Of a stretch of DNA of 64,000 nucleotides, positions 38,444-47,691 are shown in pieces (position 1 is the stretch's first letter; each line of letters opens with the position of its first letter). The stretch is from Nocardia cyriacigeorgica (GTDB lineage: Bacteria > Actinomycetota > Actinomycetes > Mycobacteriales > Mycobacteriaceae), in contig NZ_JAAGUY010000001.1 of NCBI RefSeq assembly GCF_010868145.1, forward strand, positions 496,001-560,000, given 5' to 3'. The notes below the pieces were generated by a model that was not told the origin of the DNA, searched no databases, and was given only the letters and a program-made list of their open reading frames with translations. The position numbers and the translations under genes were made by a program.

Positions 38444-38623
38444 ACACATCGTGGTCGTCACAGCGGGCTCGTGCCCGCATCAGCCGCACATCATCTGAAG
38501 TCGCCAGGAACGATGCGGTCGCGGTGCGCGTGATCAACAGCGTCCAGCGGGTCAGCTCGTCATCGACGTCATGCCTAGACTGCGGGAGGTCATATCGAGC
38601 TCGATCACGAAGGAGAACCATCG

Positions 38624-40069
38624 ATGACGTCTCCCACCGCGCGCGCACAGATCGGGGTCACCGGCCTTGCGGTCATGGGTAGCAACATCGCACGCAACTT
38701 CGCCCGGCACGGCTACACCGTCGCACTGCACAACCGCAGTATCGCGAAGGTTGACGCCCTGCTGGCCGACCACGGCGGCGACGGCGACTTCGTGCGCACG
38801 GAGACGATCGAGGAGCTGATCGACGCACTGGAGAAGCCGCGTCGAGTGCTGATCATGGTCAAGGCCGGCGACGCCACCGACGCGGTCATCGAAGAACTCG
38901 CCGCCGCCATGGAACCGGGCGACATCATCATCGACGGCGGCAACGCCCTCTACACCGACACCATCCGGCGCGAGGCATCGCTGCGCGAGCGCGGGCTCAA
39001 CTTCGTCGGCGCCGGTATCTCCGGCGGCGAGGAGGGCGCACTCAACGGCCCGTCCATCATGCCGGGCGGCCCTGCCGAGTCCTATGAATCGCTCGGCCCG
39101 CTGCTGGAATCGGTCGCCGCGAAGGTCGATGGCACGCCGTGCTGCACCCACATCGGGCCGGACGGCTCCGGGCATTTCGTGAAGATGGTGCACAACGGCA
39201 TCGAGTACGCCGACATGCAGCTCATCGGCGAGGCCTACCACCTGTTCCGCGACGCGCTCGGCTTCGATGCCAAGCAGATCGCCGACGTGTTCACCCAGTG
39301 GAACACCGGCGACCTGGAGAGCTACCTGGTGGAGATCACCGCCGAGGTGCTCGAGCAGGTCGATGCAAAAACCGGTAAGGCGCTGGTCGACGTCATCGTG
39401 GATGCCGCCGAGCAGAAGGGCACCGGACGCTGGACGGTGAAGTCCGCCCTCGATCTGGGCATTCCCGTCACCGGAATCGCCGAGGCGGTCTTCGCCCGCG
39501 CCCTGTCCGGTTCCCGTGCTCAGCGCGCCGCCGCACAGGGTCTGGCCTCGGGCACGCTGGCCGAGAAGCCGACCGACGTCGAGACCTTCACCGAAGACAT
39601 CCGGCGTGCTATCTACGCCTCCAAGGTGGTCGCCTACGCCCAGGGATTCGATCAGATCGCCGCGGGCAGCGCCGAATACGGCTGGGGCCTGCGTCCCGGC
39701 GACCTGGCCACTATCTGGCGCGGCGGTTGCATCATCCGGGCCCGCTTCCTGAACCGGATCAAAGAGGCCTATGACGAGAACCCGGAGCTGCCGAGCCTGA
39801 TCCTGGCGCCCTACTTCCGCGACGCCATCGAAACCGGTATCGACAGCTGGCGCCGCGTCGTCTCCACCGCGACGCTGCTCGGCATCCCGGTGCCCGCCTT
39901 CGCCTCGTCACTGTCCTACTACGACGCACTGCGCGCCGAGCGCCTGCCCGCCGCCCTCACCCAGGGACAGCGCGACTTCTTCGGAGCGCACACCTATGAG
40001 CGCACCGATGCCGAAGGCAAGTTCCACACGCTGTGGAGCGGTGATCGCAGCGAGGTTCAGACGAGCTGA
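38624..40069 (+). CDS. gnd: 6-phosphogluconate dehydrogenase (decarboxylating)
   Basis: The 481 residues match the long form of the enzyme. NADP-binding GLAVMGSNIARNFARHG is at the start; the substrate motifs GISGGEEGALNGPSIMPGG and HFVKMVHNGIEYADMQ contain the catalytic Lys and the conserved His-Asn. It oxidises 6-phosphogluconate to ribulose 5-phosphate and CO2 in the pentose phosphate pathway. Other pentose phosphate genes are not adjacent. A hairpin follows the stop codon. Confidence 0.96.
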   Translation: MTSPTARAQIGVTGLAVMGSNIARNFARHGYTVALHNRSIAKVDALLADHGGDGDFVRTETIEELIDALEKPRRVLIMVKAGDATDAVIEELAAAMEPGDIIIDGGNALYTDTIRREASLRERGLNFVGAGISGGEEGALNGPSIMPGGPAESYESLGPLLESVAAKVDGTPCCTHIGPDGSGHFVKMVHNGIEYADMQLIGEAYHLFRDALGFDAKQIADVFTQWNTGDLESYLVEITAEVLEQVDAKTGKALVDVIVDAAEQKGTGRWTVKSALDLGIPVTGIAEAVFARALSGSRAQRAAAQGLASGTLAEKPTDVETFTEDIRRAIYASKVVAYAQGFDQIAAGSAEYGWGLRPGDLATIWRGGCIIRARFLNRIKEAYDENPELPSLILAPYFRDAIETGIDSWRRVVSTATLLGIPVPAFASSLSYYDALRAERLPAALTQGQRDFFGAHTYERTDAEGKFHTLWSGDRSEVQTS

Positions 40070-40078
40070 GCTATTCGC

Positions 40079-40115
40079 CCAGGAGAGGGAAGGCGTCTCG
40101 CCGTCCCTCTCCTGG
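40079..40115 (+). terminator. Hairpin terminator after gnd
   Basis: A perfect 12-bp stem (CCAGGAGAGGGA with its complement) and a 13-nt loop start 10 bp after the gnd stop codon. There is no U-tract, as is common in this GC-rich group. Confidence 0.7.
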
Positions 40116-40298
40116 CTCCCGGGCGTGGGACGGCAGAGTTCGGCGAGCCGGCGGGGCCTCCGACCCCTGCACCCGCATCGTGGACAACCGCGGGAGCGCA
40201 CGTTTCCGTTGCCTCGGCCTTGACACAGCGCGGGTCGCGGCATTGACTGACGTGCAGCTTGTGTTACCTCATCCGACGGTGCTCTGAGAGGTCGACAT

Positions 40299-41207
40299 AT
40301 GCACACCACAATCTCAGTGCGGCGCGGGCATCGGCGTCGGTCGGCTGTGCGCCGCTGGACCATCTCGGTATTCGCACTGATATGCACGTGCCTGCTCTCC
40401 TTGGCGGTCAGCCAGACAGCACGCGGCGAGCCGACGGGGAACGCCGCCGACACAGGGTTCGCCATCCCCTTCTCCGGGGCACCCGGCTACGAGCATGTGG
40501 CGCCGGCGAAGATGACCGGCCCGGATCAGCTCAACCAGCCACTCGGTCAGACAGCGGCCGACGCGATCGCCGCTCAGGTGGGTCTCAGCAGAGCCGACGC
40601 GCTGACCGAGCAGCAGTATCGCGATCTCAGTACCGGTGGCGGAGTCGGCGGCAGCCTCGAGGCGGCCGATGTGATCAATGCCTGCGTCGAGATCCTCACC
40701 AATACGGTCGGTCGTCCCATCTATTCCCAGGTGAACGGCCAGAACACGCCGTCGGTACTCGCCAGCTACGGGTTGTACGTAAATCCCGGCGGACTGCTCG
40801 AGAGTCCGGCCAACGCGGACGCGCCCACCAGACAGGTGAACACCTTGATCGCACCCGGCGGCTATGTCGGCACCTGGTTGCGCGACAACGGTGCGGTGCA
40901 CACCCTGGTAGCGCTCTACCGGTCGGCCTACACCGTGCAAGCCGTTTACGGCTTTGCCGCACAACAGATGTCGGGCGCGGCGCAACTGGTGACCAACACC
41001 AAGGATGGTGTGAATTCCGAGGTCGGCATGTCGATGGCGCCGCCGCTGTGGATAGTGAACTTCGCCCTGATCTACGTGTTGAACCCGTCGCTCGCCGCCA
41101 TGATGCCCGCCTACTGGACTCCCATACCAGTACAGGTCGCCGACGCCATCAAGGCGAGTCCTACCGGGCAGGTCCCCTTCAGCGACTACGCGTCTTACCT
41201 CCGGTAG
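40299..41207 (+). CDS. Secreted hypothetical protein
   Basis: The 302-residue protein has an Arg-rich start, a hydrophobic helix (FALICTCLLSLAVSQTA) and a likely cleavage after ARG/GEP around residue 43. The mature part contains alpha-helical segments without transmembrane character except near residue 245 (PPLWIVNFALIYVL). No catalytic motif is recognised. GAGAGG lies 9 bp upstream of ATG 40299. It is a single gene between gnd and the convergent DinB-type gene. Confidence 0.7.
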   Translation: MHTTISVRRGHRRRSAVRRWTISVFALICTCLLSLAVSQTARGEPTGNAADTGFAIPFSGAPGYEHVAPAKMTGPDQLNQPLGQTAADAIAAQVGLSRADALTEQQYRDLSTGGGVGGSLEAADVINACVEILTNTVGRPIYSQVNGQNTPSVLASYGLYVNPGGLLESPANADAPTRQVNTLIAPGGYVGTWLRDNGAVHTLVALYRSAYTVQAVYGFAAQQMSGAAQLVTNTKDGVNSEVGMSMAPPLWIVNFALIYVLNPSLAAMMPAYWTPIPVQVADAIKASPTGQVPFSDYASYLR

Positions 41208-41274
41208 CGAGCGAAGGTGACCCCGCAGCCGTCTCACCGCGCCAGGATCGCGTCGTTTTCGGTCCTACCGACCT

Positions 41275-41778
41275 TCACGAGTTCGGCTGCGGCCGTATGG
41301 GCTTGTCGATCTGTTCGCGAAGGATATCGCCGTGGCCTGCGTGCCTGGCGAATTCTTCGCTCATCATGAGCAGGGTCCATCGCATACTCACTGTTCCTTC
41401 GCCAGGGATGTCCAGTGTGTCGTCGAGGTCGAAGCGGGACGCGATCGTTCGTGAGCGTTGACTGGCCCGCTCGAACTCGGCGATGACGTCCTCCAGCGAC
41501 TCGTCGGCTTCAACCGCGAAGGTGCCCTCGTCTCGGCGCGAGTATCCATCGCATTCGGATTCCTCCAGCCCCGCCCAGAACCGTTGAAACCAGATCCGTT
41601 CCGCGGCAGCGGCATGCTTGATCAATGAGATCGGTGTGGTCAGCGATGCGACGAGCCGCCGGCGAGCATCGTCCTCGGACAGACCGCGTGCGGTCCCGAT
41701 GAGCGCTTCACGGTTGCGGTCGAGCAGGCTCTCGATGATCGCTCGCTCGGATCCATCGGTAATTATATTGGTAATCAT
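41275..41778 (-). CDS. DinB-like protein (DUF664 family)
   Basis: This 167-residue four-helix protein shows the spaced histidines of the DinB/DUF664 superfamily (LIKHAAAAERIWF and EEFARHAGHGDIL), which usually bind a divalent metal. Related actinobacterial proteins are mycothiol-dependent transferases or isomerases, so a thiol-linked detoxification role is plausible. The start at ATG 41778 lies in an AT-rich stretch with TAATTATATTGG just upstream. Confidence 0.8.
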   Translation of the reverse strand: MITNIITDGSERAIIESLLDRNREALIGTARGLSEDDARRRLVASLTTPISLIKHAAAAERIWFQRFWAGLEESECDGYSRRDEGTFAVEADESLEDVIAEFERASQRSRTIASRFDLDDTLDIPGEGTVSMRWTLLMMSEEFARHAGHGDILREQIDKPIRPQPNS

Positions 41779-42240
41779 AGTCTTTCACTCCATTCTGTTG
41801 TGCGGATGAGGCCTGTGCGGTGTGTCGCGATAGGGCTGCATTGAGACAAGGCGCGGCGCAGCGGTCGATCTTTGGAGAGTGACGAAACGTCCGAACGTCA
41901 GGAACGACCGGGAGGGAAAGGATTCGATCCGCCCATACCGCGGATTACGAAGCGGGGCTGTTCAACACCGCAGTCCAGGCCTGTCAGAAGGCACTTCTAC
42001 CGAAGGATAACGCAAGTTTCGATGTGGTTAGGGTTCGCTTGCGCGTACACCGACCGGACGTGCACGTCTGCGGACCATGTCCGCCGATCCGCTGGCCGAA
42101 TACCACTGCGTTCGACGACCCGGCACCGCCCTTGCCTACCTCGCGACCCACCGACGCTTCCGTCTATGTAGCGCTGCCGGAGATCGTGAGCCGAGCACAT
42201 ATAGTTGCGCCGTCAAACCAATTGGTTCTAACATCAAACT
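41779..42240. other. Intergenic stretch with marR operator, otherwise no gene
   Basis: This 462-bp divergent gap between the DinB-like and MarR genes holds no frame that reads like protein. The right end contains the palindrome at 42216-42227. The middle has lower GC than its flanks. Confidence 0.5.
42216..42227. promoter_or_regulatory. MarR operator AACCAATTGGTT
   Basis: A perfect 12-bp palindrome ends 13 bp before the marR start. MarR proteins bind palindromes of this length in their own promoters, so autorepression is the likely function. Confidence 0.7.
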
Positions 42241-42693
42241 ATGTCGAGTGAGCCGCCCCCGCGCCTAGAGGTAGACCGCCTGCAGAACAGCGTCGTCGGC
42301 TTCGTGCGAGCCTTCGGGTTGCACCAGCCCGACACGACGCCCTGTGGGCAGACCGTCCCGGTCTCCCAGGCGTACGCGCTGACCGAACTGGCCATGCGCC
42401 AGCCGATCAACCAGTCCGAGCTCGGCATGATCCTGCGACTGAGCAAGGGCACGGTCAGCCGCATGGTCGGCCTGATGGAACGCCGCGGGTGGGTGGAGCG
42501 GGTCCGGGGTAGCGCAGCCGACGGCCGCATGGTCCTCCTGCGGCTCACCGACACCGGCGAAGACATGGCCGCGAATATCGCGGCCGCCCGGCGCGCGCGG
42601 ATGGAGACCTTCCTCGACCGCATTCCGGCGGCGCAGCGAGACGCCGTGATGCAATCACTTTCGATCCTGATAGAGGCAGCAGATGATCACTGA
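42241..42693 (+). CDS. MarR-family regulator
   Basis: The 150-residue protein has the MarR winged helix (INQSELGMILRLSKGTVSRM, then a DGRMVLLRLT wing) flanked by dimerisation helices. The start is close behind a palindromic operator. Its stop overlaps the next gene by 11 bp, so the two form an operon and the downstream secreted protein is the best candidate for the regulated function. Confidence 0.9.
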   Translation: MSSEPPPRLEVDRLQNSVVGFVRAFGLHQPDTTPCGQTVPVSQAYALTELAMRQPINQSELGMILRLSKGTVSRMVGLMERRGWVERVRGSAADGRMVLLRLTDTGEDMAANIAAARRARMETFLDRIPAAQRDAVMQSLSILIEAADDH

Positions 42694-43225
42694 CAGCATG
42701 TCCCGCCGTACCCGCACCGTGGTGGTGGCCCTCGTCGCATTGCTCGCCGCCGCCGCCGGCCTGTGGTGGGTATCAGCGCGAGAGACCGCCCCGATGGACG
42801 GGACCGAACGGCGGGCCGAGGTCGCCGAGCGCGGCGCCGCAGTCATGCCGTTCGATCTGGCCAAGACGACCCACTCCTTCGCGCCTACTCCCGACGGCGG
42901 ACGCCAAGCCGTCACCGCGAATGATCCCGCCGACACCACACAGACCCGCCTGATCCGTGACCACCTCAGCGCCGAGGCCACCAAGTTCACCGCAGGCGAT
43001 TTCACCGATCCCGCAACGATTCACGGGGACCAGATGCCCGGTCTCGCCGAGCTCCGAGCCGGTGCGAGCCGCCTCACGGTCCGCTATGAGGAACTTCCCA
43101 CCGGTGCAACCCTGCACTACACCTCGACCGACCCCGCCCTGATCGCCGCTTTGCACCGATGGTTCGACGCCCAATCCAGCGATCACGGCACCAACCACCA
43201 CGCCCACGACGTCGGCGTCCGGTGA
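42683..43225 (+). CDS. Small exported protein often misnamed aspartate carbamoyltransferase
   Basis: The 180-residue protein has a single N-terminal helix (VVVALVALLAAAAGLWWV) and an exported domain with a dense set of conserved-looking motifs: MPFDLAKTTHSF, TRLIRDHLSAEATKF, GDFTDPATIHGDQMPGL and HRWFDAQSSDHG. I recall similar proteins annotated as aspartate carbamoyltransferase in databases, but none of the carbamoyl-phosphate motifs is present. The His/Asp richness suggests metal binding. It is translationally coupled to the MarR gene. Confidence 0.75.
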   Translation: MITDSMSRRTRTVVVALVALLAAAAGLWWVSARETAPMDGTERRAEVAERGAAVMPFDLAKTTHSFAPTPDGGRQAVTANDPADTTQTRLIRDHLSAEATKFTAGDFTDPATIHGDQMPGLAELRAGASRLTVRYEELPTGATLHYTSTDPALIAALHRWFDAQSSDHGTNHHAHDVGVR

Positions 43226-43261
43226 ACCGGGTCAGAGATCGACGAAACCGACGCTGACGCC

Positions 43262-43795
43262 TTGGTTTCGGCCTTACCGGCCCTGCCGATGATGGTGGCG
43301 ACCGCGAGGCCCGCCATAGCCGCCACCGCGCAACGCATCGACGTCATCGCGGTCTGCGAAGAGGGCTGGCTGTACTCGTTCCCGATCGATCGCGTCAACC
43401 CGGCGATCGGGGACGCGCAGGCAGTGGGCCTGTCGGTATTGGTGAGCAGCTTCGCCACGACCGCCCTTGTCCGGGCCGGCACCCGGTTGGTCGCGCTCGC
43501 CGTCGACATCGAGGGGCAATTGCGTGTCGCCCACAAGGACGACGGCGGCGTCTGGTCCACCATAAGCGTCGTCGCCGGCGCAGTGCTGAGCCCATGTGGC
43601 GGCGTGAGCGCCGCAGCAGTGTCGACCGGAATCGCCGCCGTTGCGATGACCTCCGACGGCCAACCGTGCTGGACTACGTCCACGGAGGGCACGGAGTGGA
43701 CCGCGCTCATGCCGGTCGACATCTATATCCTCCGACGGGCAGATCACCTGCCAGAGCATCATCCGACTCCAGCCCGACAGCCACGGCTGAACTAG
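43262..43795 (+). pseudogene. Probable fragment of a secreted beta-propeller/lectin-like protein
   Basis: The frame has protein-like composition with repeated beta-strand units such as LVALAVDIEGQLRVAHKD and STGIAAVAMTSDGQPCW, each ending in a Gly/Asp turn and aromatic, as in PLL-type propeller lectins. There is no signal peptide or credible ribosome site, and the last 25 residues look random. It is probably the C-terminal piece of a larger gene, lying just before the tRNA. Confidence 0.4.
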
Positions 43796-43975
43796 AACAT
43801 GGTGGAGGGTGCGCGCTTCGGTCGATCTGGCGCGGGGCGACGAGAAGCAAACTTGAACCTACAAGTAGGTGCTCCATACGAATCGGAACCGCCCCGTAAC
43901 ACACCCACAGAACTACAGGTCAGGGCGCGATTTGGTGCATCAGCACCCCATCCGATAATCTTGCTGGGCACACCG

Positions 43976-44060
43976 GTCCGGGTGGCGGAATGGCAGACGC
44001 GCTAGCTTGAGGTGCTAGTGCCCTTTAACGGGCGTGGGGGTTCAAGTCCCCCTCCGGACA
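43976..44060 (+). tRNA. tRNA-Leu(GAG)
   Basis: The 85-nt class II tRNA has an acceptor stem GTCCGGG paired to TCCGGAC with one G-U, an anticodon stem CTAGC/GCTAG with the 7-nt loop TTGAGGT (anticodon GAG at 44009-44011), a long variable arm (TGCCCTTTAACGGGC) and the T-arm GGGGGTTCAAGTCCCCC. CCA is not encoded. It marks the left border of the decayed catabolic region, and tRNA genes are common integration sites. Confidence 0.95.
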
Positions 44061-45084
44061 CAATGCTTTTCAACGTATCATCCTTCTGACCTGCACATAT
44101 AGATGTGGGTCGATGGCGCAGCCGAGTCATGTAAGTCGCAAAACCGCAGGCAGGAGCCTGTGGGGGTTCAGGACGGGTCCAGCTGAGAGATCCTTGAGAA
44201 AACGACGACCTTTGCGGATCATGCATCCTTCAGCCTCAGAGGGCATCAACCGATCGCGTCCACCGCAGGAGCCCTGACTAGACCACCACGTCTGAAGGTG
44301 GACCCATGCAGAAACCAGACCTGCCCCAGAACTCTCCACCGACGCACATCACCCGCCGAGACGCCAGCACGGAACGGCAGAGCTCGAAATCATCGTCCCG
44401 ACGAATCTGTCCAACCTGACGCCCGCCGCGGCTCGAGCATTGCCGGATCTCCTCACCAACCTCGCGACCAGGCCGCTGGAGCCGAACCCCGCGACAACAG
44501 ATGTCGATCCCCACGCCTCATACTGCATCCACGCCCGCCGCGACGAGCAACCCGAGCACCGCCGCAGCTTCGGCCGGGTGGCGACCAGGAGCGCTCGAGT
44601 TCAGCATGTTGGTCGACAACACCCCGGATCCATATCTGAGACTTGCCTCTTCAGGCTTGACAGGATTTCAACCTGCGACCACCTGGCGAGCGTTCCAGTT
44701 CTCTGGAGCATGCTCAATATTGCCCAATGCCACCTAGCACCAACATCTTTCACGAAGGCTCCGTCCTCGACAGTTCTCATGAATCAGCATCTTTCTAAGG
44801 TCGTCGGGGTGCGTGGTCATGTCAGCGAGGTCCACTCCGGTGGTGTACGCGCCGAGCCATCGGACGATGTCGGGGTCTTGGAGCCAGAGGTCGACGGCGA
44901 CCAGTTCATCGGCGGTGGTTCCAGGCCGTCCTCACCTTCCCATCTGATCGTCCCGGACGACTCCCACCACCGCCCTGACCACCGCATCAGGGATGGACCG
45001 GCCCGACAGCCTGCGGCCAGCTGTCGGGGCATTTGCAGCTCCTCGTCCGGTCGCCCCAGTATCGTTCGCATCCGGCGGACTAAT
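44061..45084. other. Decayed region after the tRNA, fragments only
   Basis: No intact gene is visible. Two stretches read like protein without a start: on the plus strand near 44380-44480 (LEIIVPTNLSNLTPAAARAL) and on the minus strand near 44960-44755 (VAVDLWLQDPDIVRWLGAY, then TTHPDDLRKML). Both look like ends of unrelated genes. A tRNA-like scrap lies at 44655-44685. This is what would be expected at the edge of an old insertion or deletion zone. Confidence 0.5.
44655..44685 (-). other. Degenerate tRNA 3-prime-half remnant
   Basis: The minus strand reads GGTCGCAGGTTGAAATCCTG then TCA, which resembles a tRNA T-arm and acceptor end with GTTGAAATCC in place of the canonical GTTCGAATCC. No matching 5-prime half is seen. 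It may be an old attachment-site scar. Confidence 0.35.
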
Positions 45085-45098
45085 GCAGAAAGCATTGC
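45085..45098. promoter_or_regulatory. Shared 14-bp motif (GCA-N8-TGC, TTT) before the hydrolase operon
   Basis: The sequence GCAGAAAGCATTGC followed by GTTTG lies 74 bp before the hydrolase start. The same pattern occurs upstream of all three related TetR genes, the CocE gene and the reverse hydrolase copy. It is probably the TetR operator of the catabolic region. Confidence 0.6.
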
Positions 45099-45171
45099 GT
45101 TTGAGGCGCGTCGGCCTTAGCATCGGACAAAAGCAGATGTTCTGTGACATCGACGTTCCGGAGGATCCACA

Positions 45172-46512
45172 ATGACCGTGTCCGACCTGATTCAGCGAGC
45201 GATTGTGACCGCTTGCGCCCTCACCCACACGACCGAGAGGGCGACCCACAGGTTCGGCCCGGTGCCGTTTCTGCCACGACTGTTCGCCGACCGGTTCACG
45301 CACCTCGGAGGCATTTCGGACGAAGAGTTCCGCGAACAGCTGGAAGGTTGCCGATCGTTCGAAGACCTTCGCTGGACCCGCTACTGGGAGGCTTTCGCGG
45401 ACCGGCACCTAGCGGCCGCGGACCCCGCGCTCGGTGCACTGGGAGGTCCCCGCACGAGCGAACTGCTCGACGGCGGCGCGGTCGATGTCCGCGCATTGGG
45501 CGAACTGCTCGCCCCAGCAGCCGCGATCCTGTCCGAACGCGGGGCCGTCGCCGACCCGAACGCCGTCGACCGCTTCTGCGAGGAGCATCCCGCCCACGCC
45601 AACGCGGCGATCGCGCTCGACAGCTTGATCAAAGCGATGGTCTACGAGTTCGTCGCGGCATGGCCGGGCTGGAGCCCACTCCGACTCCGCGCATACGAAC
45701 GCTCCCACGTGCTCGGCGAGATCCTCCTGACCGCGCTGGCACCTGCGATGGATGTGACCATCGAGCGGGTCGAGATTCCCTTCGGCGACGACGACCGGGT
45801 TCGCGGCTACTTCATGATTCCGAGCGGAGCGAAGAATCCGCCGGTCGAACTCGTGACCAACGGCGTCGAGGGCACACTGGCCGAGGTGCTCCTTCCGATG
45901 CTGAAGTACCGATCCGAAGGCTTGGCAATGTTCATCATGGAGATGCCGGGCACCTACTCCTACCGCGAACCGCTCTCGCCCGATGCCGAGCGCGTCTTCA
46001 CGAAAGTCATCGACTTCCTGGTCAGCGATCCCCGCGTGGACGGCGAACGCATCGGGATGATGGGCCTCAGCTTCGGCGCCCACTGGGCCACCCGCATGGC
46101 GGCGGTCGACCCACGGCTGCAGGTCGCTGTCGCGAACGGGGCGCCCACGAACCGAACCTTCAAACCGCTCGCATCCATCGGGGTGCCCGAGATCATGGTA
46201 TCGACACTCCGAAACGCCACCGGCGCAACGAATATGGCCAACCTGATGAAGAAACTCGCCGCGATGTCGATCGCCGACTATTACCCGCGAATCCCCATCC
46301 CACTGTTGGTGATCAACGGGGCCGAGGACACCCTCGTCAGCACCCAGGACTCGATCGACATCGCCATCGGAGCACCCTACGGCCAGCTCGTGCTCTACGC
46401 CGGCGACGACCACTGCGCCATGGGGCATGGTGAACAGTGGATGCGATTGTCACAGGACTTCCTGCGCAGCCACCTGCTCACGGCTGTCGAGAACTGGGCA
46501 GTGCGCTCATGA
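45172..46512 (+). CDS. FrsA-like alpha/beta hydrolase (possible C-C bond hydrolase)
   Basis: The 446-residue protein has a helical N-terminal half and an alpha/beta hydrolase C-terminal half. The nucleophile elbow is GLSFGAHW (GxSxG), the acid lies in INGAEDTLV and the catalytic His in GDDHCAMG. The long N-terminal cap is shared with FrsA/DUF1100 proteins and with 2,6-dihydroxypseudooxynicotine hydrolase, which cleaves a C-C bond. GGAGG lies upstream of ATG 45172. Its stop overlaps the next start as ATGA. It is the first gene of the forward four-gene operon; a deleted relative lies at 62840-63598. Confidence 0.85.
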   Translation: MTVSDLIQRAIVTACALTHTTERATHRFGPVPFLPRLFADRFTHLGGISDEEFREQLEGCRSFEDLRWTRYWEAFADRHLAAADPALGALGGPRTSELLDGGAVDVRALGELLAPAAAILSERGAVADPNAVDRFCEEHPAHANAAIALDSLIKAMVYEFVAAWPGWSPLRLRAYERSHVLGEILLTALAPAMDVTIERVEIPFGDDDRVRGYFMIPSGAKNPPVELVTNGVEGTLAEVLLPMLKYRSEGLAMFIMEMPGTYSYREPLSPDAERVFTKVIDFLVSDPRVDGERIGMMGLSFGAHWATRMAAVDPRLQVAVANGAPTNRTFKPLASIGVPEIMVSTLRNATGATNMANLMKKLAAMSIADYYPRIPIPLLVINGAEDTLVSTQDSIDIAIGAPYGQLVLYAGDDHCAMGHGEQWMRLSQDFLRSHLLTAVENWAVRS

Positions 46513-47426
46513 CCCAGGCCGCAATTCGGCGGCTACTCAACCGCGCCGGCCACAGTATCGATGCGCAGACCGACACCGGTGCGGGTTGGCAGGCGACTGA
46601 GCAGCTCGCTTGGCAGTCGCCATTCCAGCCGGATTTCGAACTGGAACGGTACGCGGACTTGCCCGAGGGTGCGGGGGTGCTTCCGGTGTGCCCCGCGTCC
46701 TTTCGTGACTTCATGGTTTTCGAGAAGCACGCGATCGATGCCGCCCGCGGACTCGCCCGACGATTCATGCCCGCGGTCTATCCGGTCGCACGCACCTTCG
46801 AACGAGTGACCGGCGGGACTTTCCCGCTGTTTCGGCCGCACTCGTTATGGTACCGCCAGCCGATCTATTACATGTCCAACGCCCTCACGATCGTCCCGTC
46901 CGGTGTGCCGGTGTGCGCACCGGCATACACCAAGGCGCTCGACTTCGAACTCGAGCTCGGTGTGGTGTTGGCGAGGCCGTTGCGAGACGCCTCGGCCGAA
47001 GAAGCCTCGGCGGCCATCGGGGCCGTCGTCGTCATCAACGATTTCTCCGCCAGAGACGTACAGCTGGCGGAAATGCGATCAGGTTTCGGACCGCAGCGGG
47101 CCAAGCACTTCGCCACCTCCATGTCGTCGACCGCAATCACCGGGCCGAACGTCGCCCACGATCTCGATCGCCTGACTGCGACCGTCACGATCGACGGCAA
47201 GGTCATCTCGGAAACCGGAACCAAGGGCATGCGGTACTCACTGGGCGAAGCGATCGCGCACTGTTCGCAGGGCGAACAGCTCTTTCCCGGTGAGCTGTTC
47301 TCGACAGGTACGTTGCCCGGCGGATCCGGGATGGAGTTGGGTCGCTGGCTCGCCCCGGGAGAGAGGCTGCGCCTGGAGATCGACGGCGTGGGGGTGATCG
47401 AGCACCTCATCGATGGCCAGGCATGA
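46509..47426 (+). CDS. Fumarylacetoacetate hydrolase (FAH) family protein
   Basis: The 305-residue protein has the FAH core: KALDFELELGVVL with the metal-binding acidic residues, VVVINDFSARDVQ, and LPGGSGMELGRWLAPGERL near the end. FAH enzymes hydrolyse or decarboxylate beta-diketo or 2-oxo acids with a divalent metal, and several release acetoacetate, fumarate or pyruvate. ATG 46509 overlaps the hydrolase stop, and its own stop overlaps the MBL start in the same way, so expression is coupled. A truncated relative lies in the reverse cluster at 62426-62846. Confidence 0.9.
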   Translation: MTQAAIRRLLNRAGHSIDAQTDTGAGWQATEQLAWQSPFQPDFELERYADLPEGAGVLPVCPASFRDFMVFEKHAIDAARGLARRFMPAVYPVARTFERVTGGTFPLFRPHSLWYRQPIYYMSNALTIVPSGVPVCAPAYTKALDFELELGVVLARPLRDASAEEASAAIGAVVVINDFSARDVQLAEMRSGFGPQRAKHFATSMSSTAITGPNVAHDLDRLTATVTIDGKVISETGTKGMRYSLGEAIAHCSQGEQLFPGELFSTGTLPGGSGMELGRWLAPGERLRLEIDGVGVIEHLIDGQA

Positions 47427-47691
47427 AATCGACCGAGTGTTCGGCCCGGTCGATGTTGCCGGAAACGAATGTCAGTTGGGTGTTTGGTGGACGAGGGAGT
47501 CCGGTTATCCGGCGACGCACTGGCCGGGCGCCCGCTGAGCCGGCGTTCCGGGCCGCGGATCTTGCCCGCGGTATTCGATCACGACGAAGTCCGAACACTG
47601 GCCTGCGCACAACTTCTCGAGAACCCGTGCCGCCCACACGATCGCCCCCGGAAACGGGCCATCGATCCGAGTGAATCCGGAGTCCGAATGA
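47423..47691 (+). pseudogene. MBL-fold hydrolase, large internal deletion plus frameshift
   Basis: The start overlaps the FAH stop (ATGA at 47423). The first 22 or so codons, ending in TNVSW, match the beginning of the intact MBL genes (TNVNW). The sequence then jumps to the C-terminal part in another frame: LSGDALAGRPL, GPRILPAVFDHDE, and after a further shift AAHTIAPGNGPSI, matching SGDALITGHPL, PQLLPAVFNHDE and VLVPGHGP. About 160 residues including the HxHxDH zinc motif are lost. The stop TGA overlaps the CMD start. Intact homologues lie at 49576 and 61651. Confidence 0.8.

Noticed and set aside
44002..44226. Minus-strand frame starting inside the tRNA
   Set aside because: It is the familiar antisense translation of a tRNA-Leu (GGGLEPPRPLKG) and not a gene.
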